Below the pieces are notes generated by a model that did not search any database, was not told the DNA's origin, and saw nothing but the letters and a program-made list of their open reading frames with translations. Source: Bacteroidota bacterium (lineage in GTDB: Bacteria > Bacteroidota > Ignavibacteria > Kapaibacteriales > UBA2268). Taken from it: DNA of 15,623 bases. Shown here piece by piece: positions 7,225 to 14,054 of this stretch. How positions within the stretch are numbered: the stretch's first letter is position 1; each line of letters opens with the position of its first letter. A program made the translations under genes and the position numbers. The stretch spans positions 1-15,623 of the forward strand of contig JAKIZN010000003.1 of NCBI GenBank assembly GCA_022708005.1. Reading direction: 5' to 3'.

Positions 7225-8439
7225 TTACTTGAATCTGATTGTTTTCATTGGCTTGAGCCCCGAAGCAACTAAAGCGGGAATAACTGTGGAAAGTAGTATT
7301 AAAATAAAAGAGATGCTTAATACCACAGCGTAATGCAGCGGCGAGATAAATATAGGAAGCGAGTCTAAATAATATATTTCGCCCTTTAGCGACATAAAGT
7401 GAAATTGTTGTTGCAAAAGCGAAAGGGCAAACGCTACTATAGCACCGAATATCATACCATACGAACCTATTCGTATTCCTTGACTTACAAATATTTTTAC
7501 AATGTCTAATCTTTTCATGCCAAGAGTCCGCAGCACTCCGATAGTATGAGTTTTTTCTACTACCATAATCAGCAATGTAGTTATGATATTAAGCACAGCG
7601 ACTAATGAAATTATACCCAAAACAAGCGGTATAGGCTCTTTTTGCAGCTCAATCCAAGCAAATATAGAGCTATGTATTTCATAATAAGTCATAGTCCAAA
7701 ATGGAAATCCAAGAAAATCCATCATCTTTTTCGATAGAACGCTCGATTGGTTTATGTCTTTCAGCATCACTTCAATTTTATTACAATCGCCGCTCGCTAT
7801 TTTCAAAAAATTTCTGGAAGTGCCAAGTGGTATTAGCACCAAATTTTCATCATACTGAGCCATGCCCGTTTGATATAGCCCTATGACTTTAAATTTAGCA
7901 ATTCTTGAATCTGGCAAACCGCTCGCACTGCTTTTAATCGCATATAAAATTACCGACGAACCGCACTCCACACCTAACTTGCTGGCTAATCTTTGCCCAA
8001 GTATTACTTCATTTGCGGAGTCGCTCGAAAAGCGTTTTTCTCCAATTTTGATATTTTTATAAAACTCATTTATGTCGCTATCTGGGCTGTAGGATTTAAT
8101 CAAGACGCCGTCGGTATGCAAATCGCTACGCACCAAGCCCTCGCGCTCGCAAATTGGAACGGCAGAGGCGACTTCGCTATATTTTGATTTTAATAGACTT
8201 ATGACTTCATCTGCTTGCTGTATTGGCTCTCTGTTTAGCGTATTAATGACTATGTGAGAAGTGAATTTTACGGCTGCTTTTTTTAAATCATTCTCAAAGC
8301 CGTATAGAATTGCAAGGCTCAAAAGCAGAGCAAGCACCCCGAGCATAACGCTGATAAACGAAACAGCGCGAGCAAATTTCAAAAATCTGCCTTGCCCGCC
8401 GCTTGAAAATCGCTTAGATATAAAAACAGTTAAACTCAT
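7225..8439 (-). CDS. LolC/LolE-like ABC transporter permease (FtsX family)
   Basis: Inner-membrane permease of the lipoprotein-releasing type, which with an ATPase (LolD) would pass lipoproteins to a periplasmic carrier. The 404 residues match the family's usual length of about 400-415. Topology fits: one N-terminal helix (about 22-48), a large periplasmic domain (about 50-265), then three helices (about 270-293, 321-344, 368-393). The cytoplasmic loop EKTHTIGVLRTLGMKR at 295-310 is the conserved coupling segment, and the end GLKPMKTIRFK is also typical. The start is ATG at 8439. Candidate minus-strand -10 sequences (TATAAC at 8448-8453 or TAGTAT at 8451-8456) would give a very short leader. 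No lolD gene is adjacent in the window. LolC, LolE and LolF-type fused functions cannot be separated from sequence alone. Confidence 0.88.
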   Translation of the reverse strand: MSLTVFISKRFSSGGQGRFLKFARAVSFISVMLGVLALLLSLAILYGFENDLKKAAVKFTSHIVINTLNREPIQQADEVISLLKSKYSEVASAVPICEREGLVRSDLHTDGVLIKSYSPDSDINEFYKNIKIGEKRFSSDSANEVILGQRLASKLGVECGSSVILYAIKSSASGLPDSRIAKFKVIGLYQTGMAQYDENLVLIPLGTSRNFLKIASGDCNKIEVMLKDINQSSVLSKKMMDFLGFPFWTMTYYEIHSSIFAWIELQKEPIPLVLGIISLVAVLNIITTLLIMVVEKTHTIGVLRTLGMKRLDIVKIFVSQGIRIGSYGMIFGAIVAFALSLLQQQFHFMSLKGEIYYLDSLPIFISPLHYAVVLSISFILILLSTVIPALVASGLKPMKTIRFK

Positions 8440-8475
8440 AGTGCAAAGTTATACTATTTTTCTCAATTTTTATCA

Positions 8476-8497
8476 CAAATAATGCAATAGGAACTTT
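8476..8497 (+). repeat. Short repeat C, copy 2
   Basis: CAAATAATGCAATAGGAACT plus TT matches 6833-6854 and 13753-13774. It sits between the start of the Lol-like gene and the intact element A at 8522. It is likely a broken-off right end of another A copy, and it lies within the probable promoter area of the Lol-like gene. Confidence 0.6.
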
Positions 8498-8521
8498 TCC
8501 ATTGCCTATTCGCTGTTCTCT

Positions 8522-8781
8522 AAATGGGGCTGTCTCAAAAGGCAGTAGATTAGAACATCCGTGTTTTCCAGATGTCCTACACCTTCGAGGTGTAGGACAT
8601 CTTAAAGCCAAATTGTAACGAACCCGAAGGGTTCAAATGTTTGTAGCAAGGAAGTGACAGTGAGTTATACGACTCCGTAGGAGTCGCATTAGGTTATATA
8701 ATCTTATTTTCTACAAACATTAAATCCCTTCGTGATTAATTCCAAATAATGTATTAGATACCTTTTGAGACAGCTCCATTT
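8522..8781 (+). mobile_element. Element A, apparently complete copy (260 bp, MITE-like)
   Basis: The ends AAATGGGGCTGTCTCAAAAG+G (8522-8542) and 8761-8781 are inverted repeats of 21 bases with one mismatch. Their GGGGCTGTCTCAAAA core resembles the ends of some insertion-sequence families. In order inside: a 33-bp palindrome with 15-bp arms (8570-8602), palindrome GAACCC-GAA-GGGTTC (8620-8634), and stem AATGTTTGTAG (8636-8646) paired with CTACAAACATT (8711-8721). The stem encloses palindrome CGACTCC-GTA-GGAGTCG (8670-8686). Then come imperfect AATCCC-TTCG-TGATT (8723-8737) and the CCAAATAATGTATTAG segment. There is no open frame of transposase size. It occupies the spacer between the Lol-like and DJ-1 genes. 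Target duplication is not clear. A mobilisable non-autonomous element is the simplest reading. Confidence 0.8.
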
Positions 8782-8808
8782 TAAAACCTAACATTTTTTT
8801 ACGGATAC
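8781..8808 (+). repeat. Repeat D, copy 1, abutting the right end of element A
   Basis: The 28 bases starting TTAAAACCTAACATTT match 14054-14081 with three differences. At both places the sequence directly follows the right end of an A-type element. Either it is part of the element beyond the terminal repeat or it is a shared insertion context. Confidence 0.6.
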
Positions 8809-8866
8809 GCAGTCAGTTAAAGTTTCCAATGAATTATTTGAGTTTATCACTTTATTTGGTTAAACT

Positions 8867-8893
8867 AAAAAGCAATTCTACCCGCTAAATTGC
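8867..8893 (-). terminator. Possible intrinsic terminator after the DJ-1 gene
   Basis: On the minus strand GCAATT, a 10-base loop and AATTGC are followed by TTTTT, a few bases after the stop at 8901. The stem is only six AT-rich pairs, so the call is modest. The position fits the end of the cdsA/DJ-1 operon. Confidence 0.4.
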
Positions 8894-8900
8894 AATTTGT

Positions 8901-9452
8901 CTATCTCCAAACTATGTCGGCAGCGATATTATCTGCAGTTTCCTTATTCACTAATATTTCAATCAGCTTCAAAGTGAAATCTATCGATGTCCCAACTCCG
9001 CGGCTTGTGATAAAATTGCCCGCAACTACCACTCTTTCTTCGGAATAATTATATCCCTCAAACATATCTTTGATTGTAGGATGGCTTGTTATGGCAGCAT
9101 CTTTTGGGAAGATTTTGTGTGCCGTCAATATGCTTGGAGCAGCGCAAATCGAAGCGATAATTCCGCCTCTATTGCTATGCTTTTCGAGCAACTTTTGCAA
9201 TTTGCTGTTATTAAGCAAATTTAGAGTGCCTGTTCTGCCGCCGGGCAGCACTATTGCCGTAAACTCCATATCGCTATTTAACGAATCTATCAATATATCT
9301 GGAATAATTTTAGTGCCTTTCGAGCAAGTTACTATTTCGTTTTCGCCCGCTACTCTAACATAAACATTTGCTCTTCGCAAAAGATTGACTGCCACAATGG
9401 CTTCTATTTCGTCTGTGCCTTGGGCTATTGGTATTAAAACGGTTGCGCTCAT
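8901..9452 (-). CDS. DJ-1/PfpI family protein
   Basis: A 183-residue protein of the DJ-1/YajL branch, close to human DJ-1 in length (189). Family members are reported as protective proteins against oxidative or carbonyl stress, and the exact biochemical activity is debated. Visible features are the N-terminal VLIPIAQGTDEIEA with conserved Glu15, LPGGRTG at 69-75, the nucleophile-elbow Cys103 in ASICAAPSIL, His124 in ITSHPT, and the C-terminal TSRGVGTSIDF at 149-159, as in other members. The start is ATG at 9452, overlapping the cdsA stop as ATGA, so translation is probably coupled to CdsA. The pairing with phospholipid synthesis has no obvious functional reason. A plausible minus-strand terminator follows at 8867-8893. 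Confidence 0.92.
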   Translation of the reverse strand: MSATVLIPIAQGTDEIEAIVAVNLLRRANVYVRVAGENEIVTCSKGTKIIPDILIDSLNSDMEFTAIVLPGGRTGTLNLLNNSKLQKLLEKHSNRGGIIASICAAPSILTAHKIFPKDAAITSHPTIKDMFEGYNYSEERVVVAGNFITSRGVGTSIDFTLKLIEILVNKETADNIAADIVWR

Positions 9453-10378
9453 ATCGTAAAGTTAAAATATATAATAACACATAAATATACAAACAAGGAC
9501 GGAGCAACGAACAAAATACTGTCGAACCTATCTAACAGCCCACCGTGGCCGGGCAATATATTAGAGCTATCTTTGACGCAGGCATCTCGCTTAAGCAAAG
9601 ACTCTGCGAGGTCGCCGATTTGCCCAAGCACCCCAACTATTACTCCCGCTACAATATTGTGAATCAAGGGTATTTCTGGCACTAAATAATAGCCAAGCAA
9701 AGCAAACGCCAGCACTGCGAAGGCTAATCCAGCCACTGCCCCTTCGATTGTCTTTTTAGGACTAACTCGCGGATGCAACTTATGCTTGCCAAAAGACTTA
9801 CCAAAGAAATAGGCAGCCGAATCGCATAGCCATATTGACGCAAAAATGATGAATATATAGTAGCCCCATTTTATCGATGACATCGAACTAACTTGCTGAA
9901 ATATTGCATTGTTATCAATCATATTATGGCTTTTTAAATACACATTAAATAGCGATAAAAAGCTATTGAACTCTCTAATGATATAAAGCGTTATAAAAGA
10001 CGACGACACGTAAGTAACGCCAAAAATAGTAATTGCCGTATTAGCGATTGCGTTCTCCTGCCTAAAAAGAGTGGCAGCAATCAATGTCGCAATCACAAAA
10101 GCGGTGAATAGCAAAACGCCCGCCATAAATGGGCTCGACATCGCGGCATTAGAGAACTGTGCAAAAAAAGCACTTTGCAACAGCAGGGTTATCAGCAAGC
10201 CAAGCCATTTAAAAGGGGCGAAACCCTTTCTTTCCGCAAGGGAATAGTATTCGAGTAGAGCTATCGAAGATATTGCAAGCACCCCGATAAAAAAAGGGAA
10301 GTTGCCGAAATATATCAAAATTAGCGCTAAAGGAATCCCCACCGCTGCAACTATAAGGCGATTGGATAACTCTGACAT
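9449..10378 (-). CDS. cdsA: Phosphatidate cytidylyltransferase
   Basis: Integral inner-membrane enzyme that makes CDP-diacylglycerol from CTP and phosphatidic acid, the branch point of phospholipid synthesis. The 309 residues contain the full family signature at about 260-286: SLLKRDACVKD followed by LPGHGGLLDRFDS, including the metal-binding Asp residues. A second conserved block, CDSAAYFFGKSFGKHKL at 185-201, continues to SPKKTIEG at 206-213. Six to eight hydrophobic segments are spread through the N-terminal part and the end. The start is ATG at 10378. A TTGACT-18-TATTAT promoter-like pair lies 60-90 bases upstream. The next gene overlaps by 4 bases. Residues 137-170 form an insertion of less conserved sequence between membrane segments. 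Confidence 0.96.
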   Translation of the reverse strand: MSELSNRLIVAAVGIPLALILIYFGNFPFFIGVLAISSIALLEYYSLAERKGFAPFKWLGLLITLLLQSAFFAQFSNAAMSSPFMAGVLLFTAFVIATLIAATLFRQENAIANTAITIFGVTYVSSSFITLYIIREFNSFLSLFNVYLKSHNMIDNNAIFQQVSSMSSIKWGYYIFIIFASIWLCDSAAYFFGKSFGKHKLHPRVSPKKTIEGAVAGLAFAVLAFALLGYYLVPEIPLIHNIVAGVIVGVLGQIGDLAESLLKRDACVKDSSNILPGHGGLLDRFDSILFVAPSLFVYLCVIIYFNFTI

Positions 10379-10435
10379 TTTGCACCTGCGAAAATTAAAA
10401 AAGCAAAAATATATATTTTTTAGTGAATTACATAA

Positions 10436-10465
10436 ATAATATTATTGATTTCGTATTAAAGTCAA
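10436..10465 (-). promoter_or_regulatory. Probable sigma-70-type promoter of cdsA
   Basis: On the minus strand TTGACT (10460-10465) and TATTAT (10436-10441) are 18 bases apart, each one base from consensus. Transcription would begin near 10429, giving a leader of about 50 bases before the ATG at 10378. This lies in the 277-base divergent spacer 10379-10655, which contains no repeat element and no gene that I can see. Confidence 0.45.
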
Positions 10466-10596
10466 ATGAATTTTTTGCGAGAAAAATATATCGGTATAAT
10501 TAGAGAGAATTAAAATAAAACTAGCCTTGCCACGTCGAAAGAATTTTGGGGGCGATACGAAATTGCGTAACAATTATAAATTTCAATAGTATGGTT

Positions 10597-10625
10597 TTGT
10601 CAATATAAAGTGTTAATTTTGTATT
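10597..10625 (+). promoter_or_regulatory. Possible promoter of the aspartase gene
   Basis: TTGTCA (10597-10602) is followed after 17 bases by TGTATT (10620-10625), about 30 bases before the ATG at 10656. The -10 match is weak. TAATTTTG at 10614-10621 fits the Bacteroidota -7 pattern TAnnTTTG, but the TTTG upstream at 10596-10599 is only 14 bases away, shorter than usual. The type of promoter is unresolved. Confidence 0.25.
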
Positions 10626-10655
10626 GCGATTTTTTACTCATAAATAGGTTTTATT

Positions 10656-12524
10656 ATGAAGACTGAACAAATAGAAGTTTTTATTAAAGAAATCGAGCTG
10701 TTCAAAGATTTGGATAGTGAAGAGATTAGCTTAGTTGCCTCCAATGCCGGTGTTTTATCGATAAAAAAAGACGAATACTTATTTGAAGAAAATACGCAGA
10801 GAAAGCATCTTTTTATGATAGTAGATGGCGAGATAGAATTAGTAAAGGCTGCAACTTTCGGCAAAGAAAAAGTATTAACCGTATTTGGTAAATTTGATTT
10901 TCTCGGCGAAGGTTCATTGATGGACGATTATCCCCATTCAACATCGGCGAGAGCTACAAAAAATTCCAAGTTAATCACGCTGCATAGAGATTCGCTGAAC
11001 AAGCTAATGGAAGCTAATCCTCAAATGGTTGTTAAAATTTTATCACGAGTTGCAAGGGTCATTTCGAGAAGAATGAGGCTAACGACTAACCAAGTAGCAG
11101 ACGCTGCGGCGCAATATATTTCGGGACGCACTCGTCAAGAGCATGACCTATTGGGTAATCGCGACGTGCCTTATGAATTTTATTACGGCATTCAAACTCT
11201 TCGCGGCTGCGAAAACTTTAATATTACGGGAGTGGCTATTTCGCACTATCCTAAATTAATTAGAGCATTAGCAGAAGTGAAACTTGCTGCCGCAAAAGCT
11301 AATTTCGCACTTGGATTGCTGCCACCCAAAATGACCGATGCTATAGTTGAAGCTTGCGAAGAAATTATACACGGCAAATGGCATACGCACTTCGTTGTCG
11401 ATGTTATCCAAGGCGGAGCGGGCACTTCCACAAATATGAACGCTAACGAAGTTATAGCAAATCGTGCGTTAGAAATATTAAATTATGAAAAAGGCGATTA
11501 CGAGCATTGCCATCCAAATAATCATATTAATTTATCGCAATCGACTAACGACGCTTATCCGACAGCTTTGAATATCGCAATAATATATGAAAATCAACAT
11601 TTAGTTGAAGTGCTGAAAGACCTAATTGCGTCGTTCTACGCCAAAGCTAAAGAATTTTCGCATGTTATTAAAATGGGCAGAACGCAGCTACAAGATGCCG
11701 TGCCAATGACTTTAGGGCAAGAATTTGAAGCGTTTGCTGTTACTTTGGACGAAGAAGTGCAAAGGTTGGAAGCAAATTCAAGGCTATTGCTCGAAGTTAA
11801 TATGGGCGGAACGGCGATTGGAACAGGCATAAATGCCGATCCAAAATACAAAGAGCTCGTAGTGCAATACTTATGGGAAATAACAGGGCTGCCAGTTAAG
11901 TCTGCTTCCAACTTGGTTGAAGCTACACAAGATACAGGTGCATTTGTTATATTCTCGTCTGCGGTAAAGCGTCTTGCAGTTAAACTATCGAAAATTTGCA
12001 ATGACTTAAGGTTGCTCAGCTCGGGTCCGCGTGCGGGATTAAATGAAATTAATTTGCCTCCTATGCAGCCGGGTTCGTCAATTATGCCGGGCAAGGTCAA
12101 TCCGGTAATACCTGAAGTTGTCAATCAAATTGCATATAAAGTAATTGGCAATGATTTGACCGTTACTCTTGCCGCAGAAGCAGGGCAATTGCAATTGAAC
12201 GTAATGGAGCCAGTGATAGCACATAGTATATTAGAATCAATGGGAATGCTTATTAACGGTATGCAAACTCTGAAATATCGCTGTGTAGATGGCATCACTG
12301 CTAACGAAGAAAAATGTATGTCTTACGTGCAAAATAGTATTGGATTGATAACAGCACTTAATCCATATATTGGTTACGAAGCAAGCACCATAGTTGCAAA
12401 AGAAGCATTAGAGAGCAATCGCGGGATATACGAGTTAGTATTAGAGAAAAAATTGCTATCGAAAGAACAACTTGACGAAATTCTTTCGCCAGAAAATATG
12501 ATTGCTCCAAAATCTATGAGATAG
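10656..12524 (+). CDS. aspA: Aspartate ammonia-lyase with N-terminal cyclic-nucleotide-binding-type domain
   Basis: Catalyses L-aspartate to fumarate plus ammonia. Residues 162-622 match aspartase through their whole length: DLLGNRDVP, QGGAGTSTNMNANEV at 252-266, QSTNDAYPT at 295-303, KMGRTQLQDAVPMTLGQEF at 339-357, LSSGPRAGLNEINLP at 454-468, and the catalytic-serine loop GSSIMPGKVNP at 473-483. The SSGPRAGLNEI block is aspartase-like rather than fumarase-like. Residues 1 to about 140 are an extra domain with the CAP/cNMP-binding fold: DGEIELVK at 57-64, FLGEGSLMDD at 82-91 and SARA at 97-100. The phosphate-binding Arg expected near position 94 is His, so the ligand may not be cAMP. E. coli AspA has 478 residues and no such domain. 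The start is ATG with a weak AGG upstream. It stands alone and ends before a strong hairpin at 12594. Confidence 0.93.
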   Translation: MKTEQIEVFIKEIELFKDLDSEEISLVASNAGVLSIKKDEYLFEENTQRKHLFMIVDGEIELVKAATFGKEKVLTVFGKFDFLGEGSLMDDYPHSTSARATKNSKLITLHRDSLNKLMEANPQMVVKILSRVARVISRRMRLTTNQVADAAAQYISGRTRQEHDLLGNRDVPYEFYYGIQTLRGCENFNITGVAISHYPKLIRALAEVKLAAAKANFALGLLPPKMTDAIVEACEEIIHGKWHTHFVVDVIQGGAGTSTNMNANEVIANRALEILNYEKGDYEHCHPNNHINLSQSTNDAYPTALNIAIIYENQHLVEVLKDLIASFYAKAKEFSHVIKMGRTQLQDAVPMTLGQEFEAFAVTLDEEVQRLEANSRLLLEVNMGGTAIGTGINADPKYKELVVQYLWEITGLPVKSASNLVEATQDTGAFVIFSSAVKRLAVKLSKICNDLRLLSSGPRAGLNEINLPPMQPGSSIMPGKVNPVIPEVVNQIAYKVIGNDLTVTLAAEAGQLQLNVMEPVIAHSILESMGMLINGMQTLKYRCVDGITANEEKCMSYVQNSIGLITALNPYIGYEASTIVAKEALESNRGIYELVLEKKLLSKEQLDEILSPENMIAPKSMR

Positions 12525-12543
12525 TTGATTATCGGCAGAAGCC

Positions 12544-12626
12544 AAAATGGGCTGTCTCGTAAAGCAGTAGATGAGAGAGACTGCTGTTTTTCCAGATGTC
12601 CTACACCTCGAAGGTGTAGGACATCT
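12544..12626 (+). repeat. Element A, left-end fragment
   Basis: AAAATGGGCTGTCTCGTAAAG (12544-12564) matches the left terminal repeat of element A. It is followed by the GCAGTAGAT segment and then, as in the intact copy, by the large palindrome (12594-12626, 15-bp arms). The loop is CGA instead of TCG, meaning the palindrome core is inverted. After the palindrome the A sequence stops and element B starts. AGCAGT and ACTGCT near 12564-12586 form a further small hairpin followed by GTTTTT. Confidence 0.7.
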
Positions 12627-12635
12627 ATTTTTTTT
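12594..12635 (+). terminator. Intrinsic terminator after the aspartase gene, made by the element A palindrome
   Basis: A 15-bp perfect stem (12594-12626) is followed by ATTTTTTTT (12627-12635), 70 bases after the aspartase stop. The T-run belongs to the junction between elements A and B, so the repeat appears to have supplied the terminator. Confidence 0.7.
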
Positions 12636-12747
12636 GTCTGAATCAGGATTTACAAGATTAAAGGATTAATAAGATTATTCGCCCATTCTTCAATTTTCTT
12701 CCTTCTTATCATGCTAATCATGTAATTCCCGTAATCGTGTTCAAGAC
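12636..12747 (+). mobile_element. Element B, copy 2 (112 bp)
   Basis: It begins GTCTGAATCAGGATT and ends in an imperfect inverted copy (GTCTTGAACACGATT when read on the minus strand). The left half carries repeated GATTA submotifs about 8-9 bases apart; the middle has CTTCCTTCTTATC, the complement of the purine tract in the 7082 copy. It has no coding content. With the A fragment it fills most of the 362-base spacer 12525-12886. Confidence 0.7.
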
Positions 12748-12772
12748 AAATACTATTTTGCTACAAAAAAAC

Positions 12773-12801
12773 TTGCATAGTAATTTATTTTTAGGTATTT
12801 T
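12773..12801 (+). promoter_or_regulatory. Possible promoter of the Ycf48-like gene
   Basis: TTGCAT (12773-12778), 17 bases, then TATTTT (12796-12801), about 85 bases before the ATG at 12887. The two hexamers and the spacing are the same as in the candidate at 6728-6756. AT-rich sequence makes chance matches common. Confidence 0.3.
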
Positions 12802-12886
12802 TTGATGGCAATAAAAATGCTTTGCAGAAAAAGATTTCCGCAAGAAATTCAAATGTTATATTTTACTAATATATTAGGTAACAATT

Positions 12887-13750
12887 ATGAAGAAAATGCT
12901 TATTGCTATTTTCTTGCTGCTTTCCGCAGTTCAACTTTTCTCGCAAGATTGGACGAGGCAGACAAGTGGCACACAAACTTATCTTTGCGATGCATACTTT
13001 ATAAATGCTAATATAGGCTGGATCGTCGGGGACGACGGCACAATACTGAATACTACTAATGGAGGCGAAAACTGGACAGCACAAAAAAGTGGGACGGTGA
13101 ATCGCCTCAATGACGTGTATTTTGCGAATGCAAATACGGGCTGGGCAGTCGGCTATCGAGGCACGATACTCAAAACCACTAATGCTGGGAAAAATTGGAT
13201 GTCGCAAAAAAGTGGTACGAAGAATCAATTCTTCGGGACGCATTTTGTAGATTCCAATATTGGTTGGGTCGTTGGAGATGACGGCACAATTTTGAAAACT
13301 ACGAATGGTGGCAGCAAGTGGTTGAGCCAGATGAGCAATACTGATTGTGCTTTTTATAGTGTATGCTTTATAGATGCTAACGTAGGTTGGATAGTCGGAA
13401 AGCAGAACGACGGCGAAGAAGAACATAGTATAATACTAAAAACTACTGACGGCGGCGCAAATTGGGCTAGCCAAACAAGCGAAATTGGAGAAATACTCCA
13501 TAGCGTTTACTTTATAGATGCTAAAACTGGCTGGGCAGTCGGGGAGCATGGCATGATGCTGAAAACTACTGATGGTGGCGAGAATTGGATTGGATGGTTA
13601 GATGATCAGTATGAGTGGTTTAAGGGCGTTTATTTTATAGATGCTAACGTAGGTTGGGCTGTCGGCGGCGATGGCACAATCTTAAAAACCACAAATGGCG
13701 GTGGTGATTTAGACGATGACTCTACCCCATTTGATGACTATGATGATTAA
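12887..13750 (+). CDS. Secreted Ycf48/BNR-like six-repeat protein
   Basis: A 287-residue protein with a signal peptide (MKK, hydrophobic 4-15, probable cleavage near LFSQ at 17-20), so likely exported. The rest is six copies of a beta-propeller-type repeat with core FIDANxGWAVGxxGTILKTT, then NGGxNW. The GW(A/I/V)VG cores start at about residues 44, 85, 126, 167, 214 and 256: exactly 41 residues apart for the first four, then 47 and 42. The repeats resemble the Ycf48/HCF136 photosystem-assembly fold, but in non-photosynthetic bacteria such proteins are mostly of unknown function. The C-terminus is acidic (DLDDDSTPFDDYDD), and no type IX sorting domain is seen. The start is ATG, with a weak AGGT seven bases upstream. 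It is monocistronic between repeat clusters. No enzyme motif is visible. Confidence 0.85.
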   Translation: MKKMLIAIFLLLSAVQLFSQDWTRQTSGTQTYLCDAYFINANIGWIVGDDGTILNTTNGGENWTAQKSGTVNRLNDVYFANANTGWAVGYRGTILKTTNAGKNWMSQKSGTKNQFFGTHFVDSNIGWVVGDDGTILKTTNGGSKWLSQMSNTDCAFYSVCFIDANVGWIVGKQNDGEEEHSIILKTTDGGANWASQTSEIGEILHSVYFIDAKTGWAVGEHGMMLKTTDGGENWIGWLDDQYEWFKGVYFIDANVGWAVGGDGTILKTTNGGGDLDDDSTPFDDYDD

Positions 13751-13752
13751 GC

Positions 13753-13774
13753 CAAATAATGCAATAGAAACTTT
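13753..13774 (+). repeat. Short repeat C, copy 3
   Basis: CAAATAATGCAATAGAAACT plus TT lies 2 bases after the Ycf48-like stop codon and runs directly into element B at 13775. It matches 6833-6854 and 8476-8497. Confidence 0.65.
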
Positions 13775-13887
13775 GTCTGAATCACGATTATCAAGATTAA
13801 AGGATTAGCAAGATGATTTTCGACTATTGTTAAATTTCTTTCTTCTTATCCTATTAATCATATAATCCTGAGAATCCTGATTCAGAC
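13775..13887 (+). mobile_element. Element B, copy 3 (113 bp)
   Basis: The 15-base ends GTCTGAATCACGATT (13775-13789) and 13873-13887 are inverted repeats with one mismatch. The interior matches copy 2 in the same orientation, with GATTAAAGGATTAGCAAGAT in the left half and TTTCTTTCTTCTTATCC in the middle. Here the large palindrome of element A lies to the right of B rather than to the left. Confidence 0.75.
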
Positions 13888-13929
13888 TATAAAAATAGAT
13901 GTCCTACACCTTCTACGTGTAGGACATCT
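13888..13929 (-). terminator. Intrinsic terminator after pdxA, made by the element A palindrome
   Basis: On the minus strand the large palindrome (13897-13929, 13-bp arms, 7-base loop) is followed by ATTTTTATA. It lies about 140 bases beyond the pdxA stop, with the rest of the A fragment between. It would protect the convergent Ycf48-like gene from read-through. Confidence 0.55.
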
Positions 13930-14054
13930 TAGAACCAAATAGTAACGAACCCGAAGGGTTCAAATGTTGGTAGCAATGAAGTGGCAGCGATTTATACGAC
14001 TCCGTAGGAGTCGAATTATGTTATGCAATCTTATTTCCTACGTGTAGGACATCT
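13897..14054 (+). mobile_element. Element A, internal segment with duplicated palindrome arm
   Basis: It follows the intact copy at 8570-8714 step by step: large palindrome, GAACCC-GAA-GGGTTC (13947-13961), ATGTTGGTAG, CGACTCC-GTA-GGAGTCG (13997-14013), then AATCTTATTTCCTAC. At that CTAC, where the intact copy continues AAACATT, this copy switches to GTGTAGGACATCT (14042-14054), the right arm of the large palindrome. Both terminal repeats are missing. Together with C and B it fills the 321-base convergent spacer 13751-14071. Confidence 0.7.

Noticed and set aside
8414..8611. Minus-strand open frame of 65 codons overlapping the start of the Lol-like gene
   Set aside because: It is composed of element A and C sequence plus an out-of-frame part of the permease gene; a repeat-derived artefact.
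8522..8781. Full insertion sequence with transposase
   Set aside because: No open frame of transposase size or motif is found inside this or any other repeat in the window.
10596..10621. Bacteroidota-type promoter (TTTG and TAnnTTTG) before the aspartase gene
   Set aside because: The -7-like element fits, but the spacing to TTTG is 14 bases, clearly shorter than usual, so it is not called separately.
12866..13426. Minus-strand open frame of 186 codons opposite the Ycf48-like gene
   Set aside because: It is an antisense shadow of the repeated plus-strand gene; its apparent periodicity mirrors the real repeats.
8522..14054. Recurrent palindromes as a CRISPR array
   Set aside because: The copies are far apart, differ in orientation, have no regular spacers and no cas gene is present.
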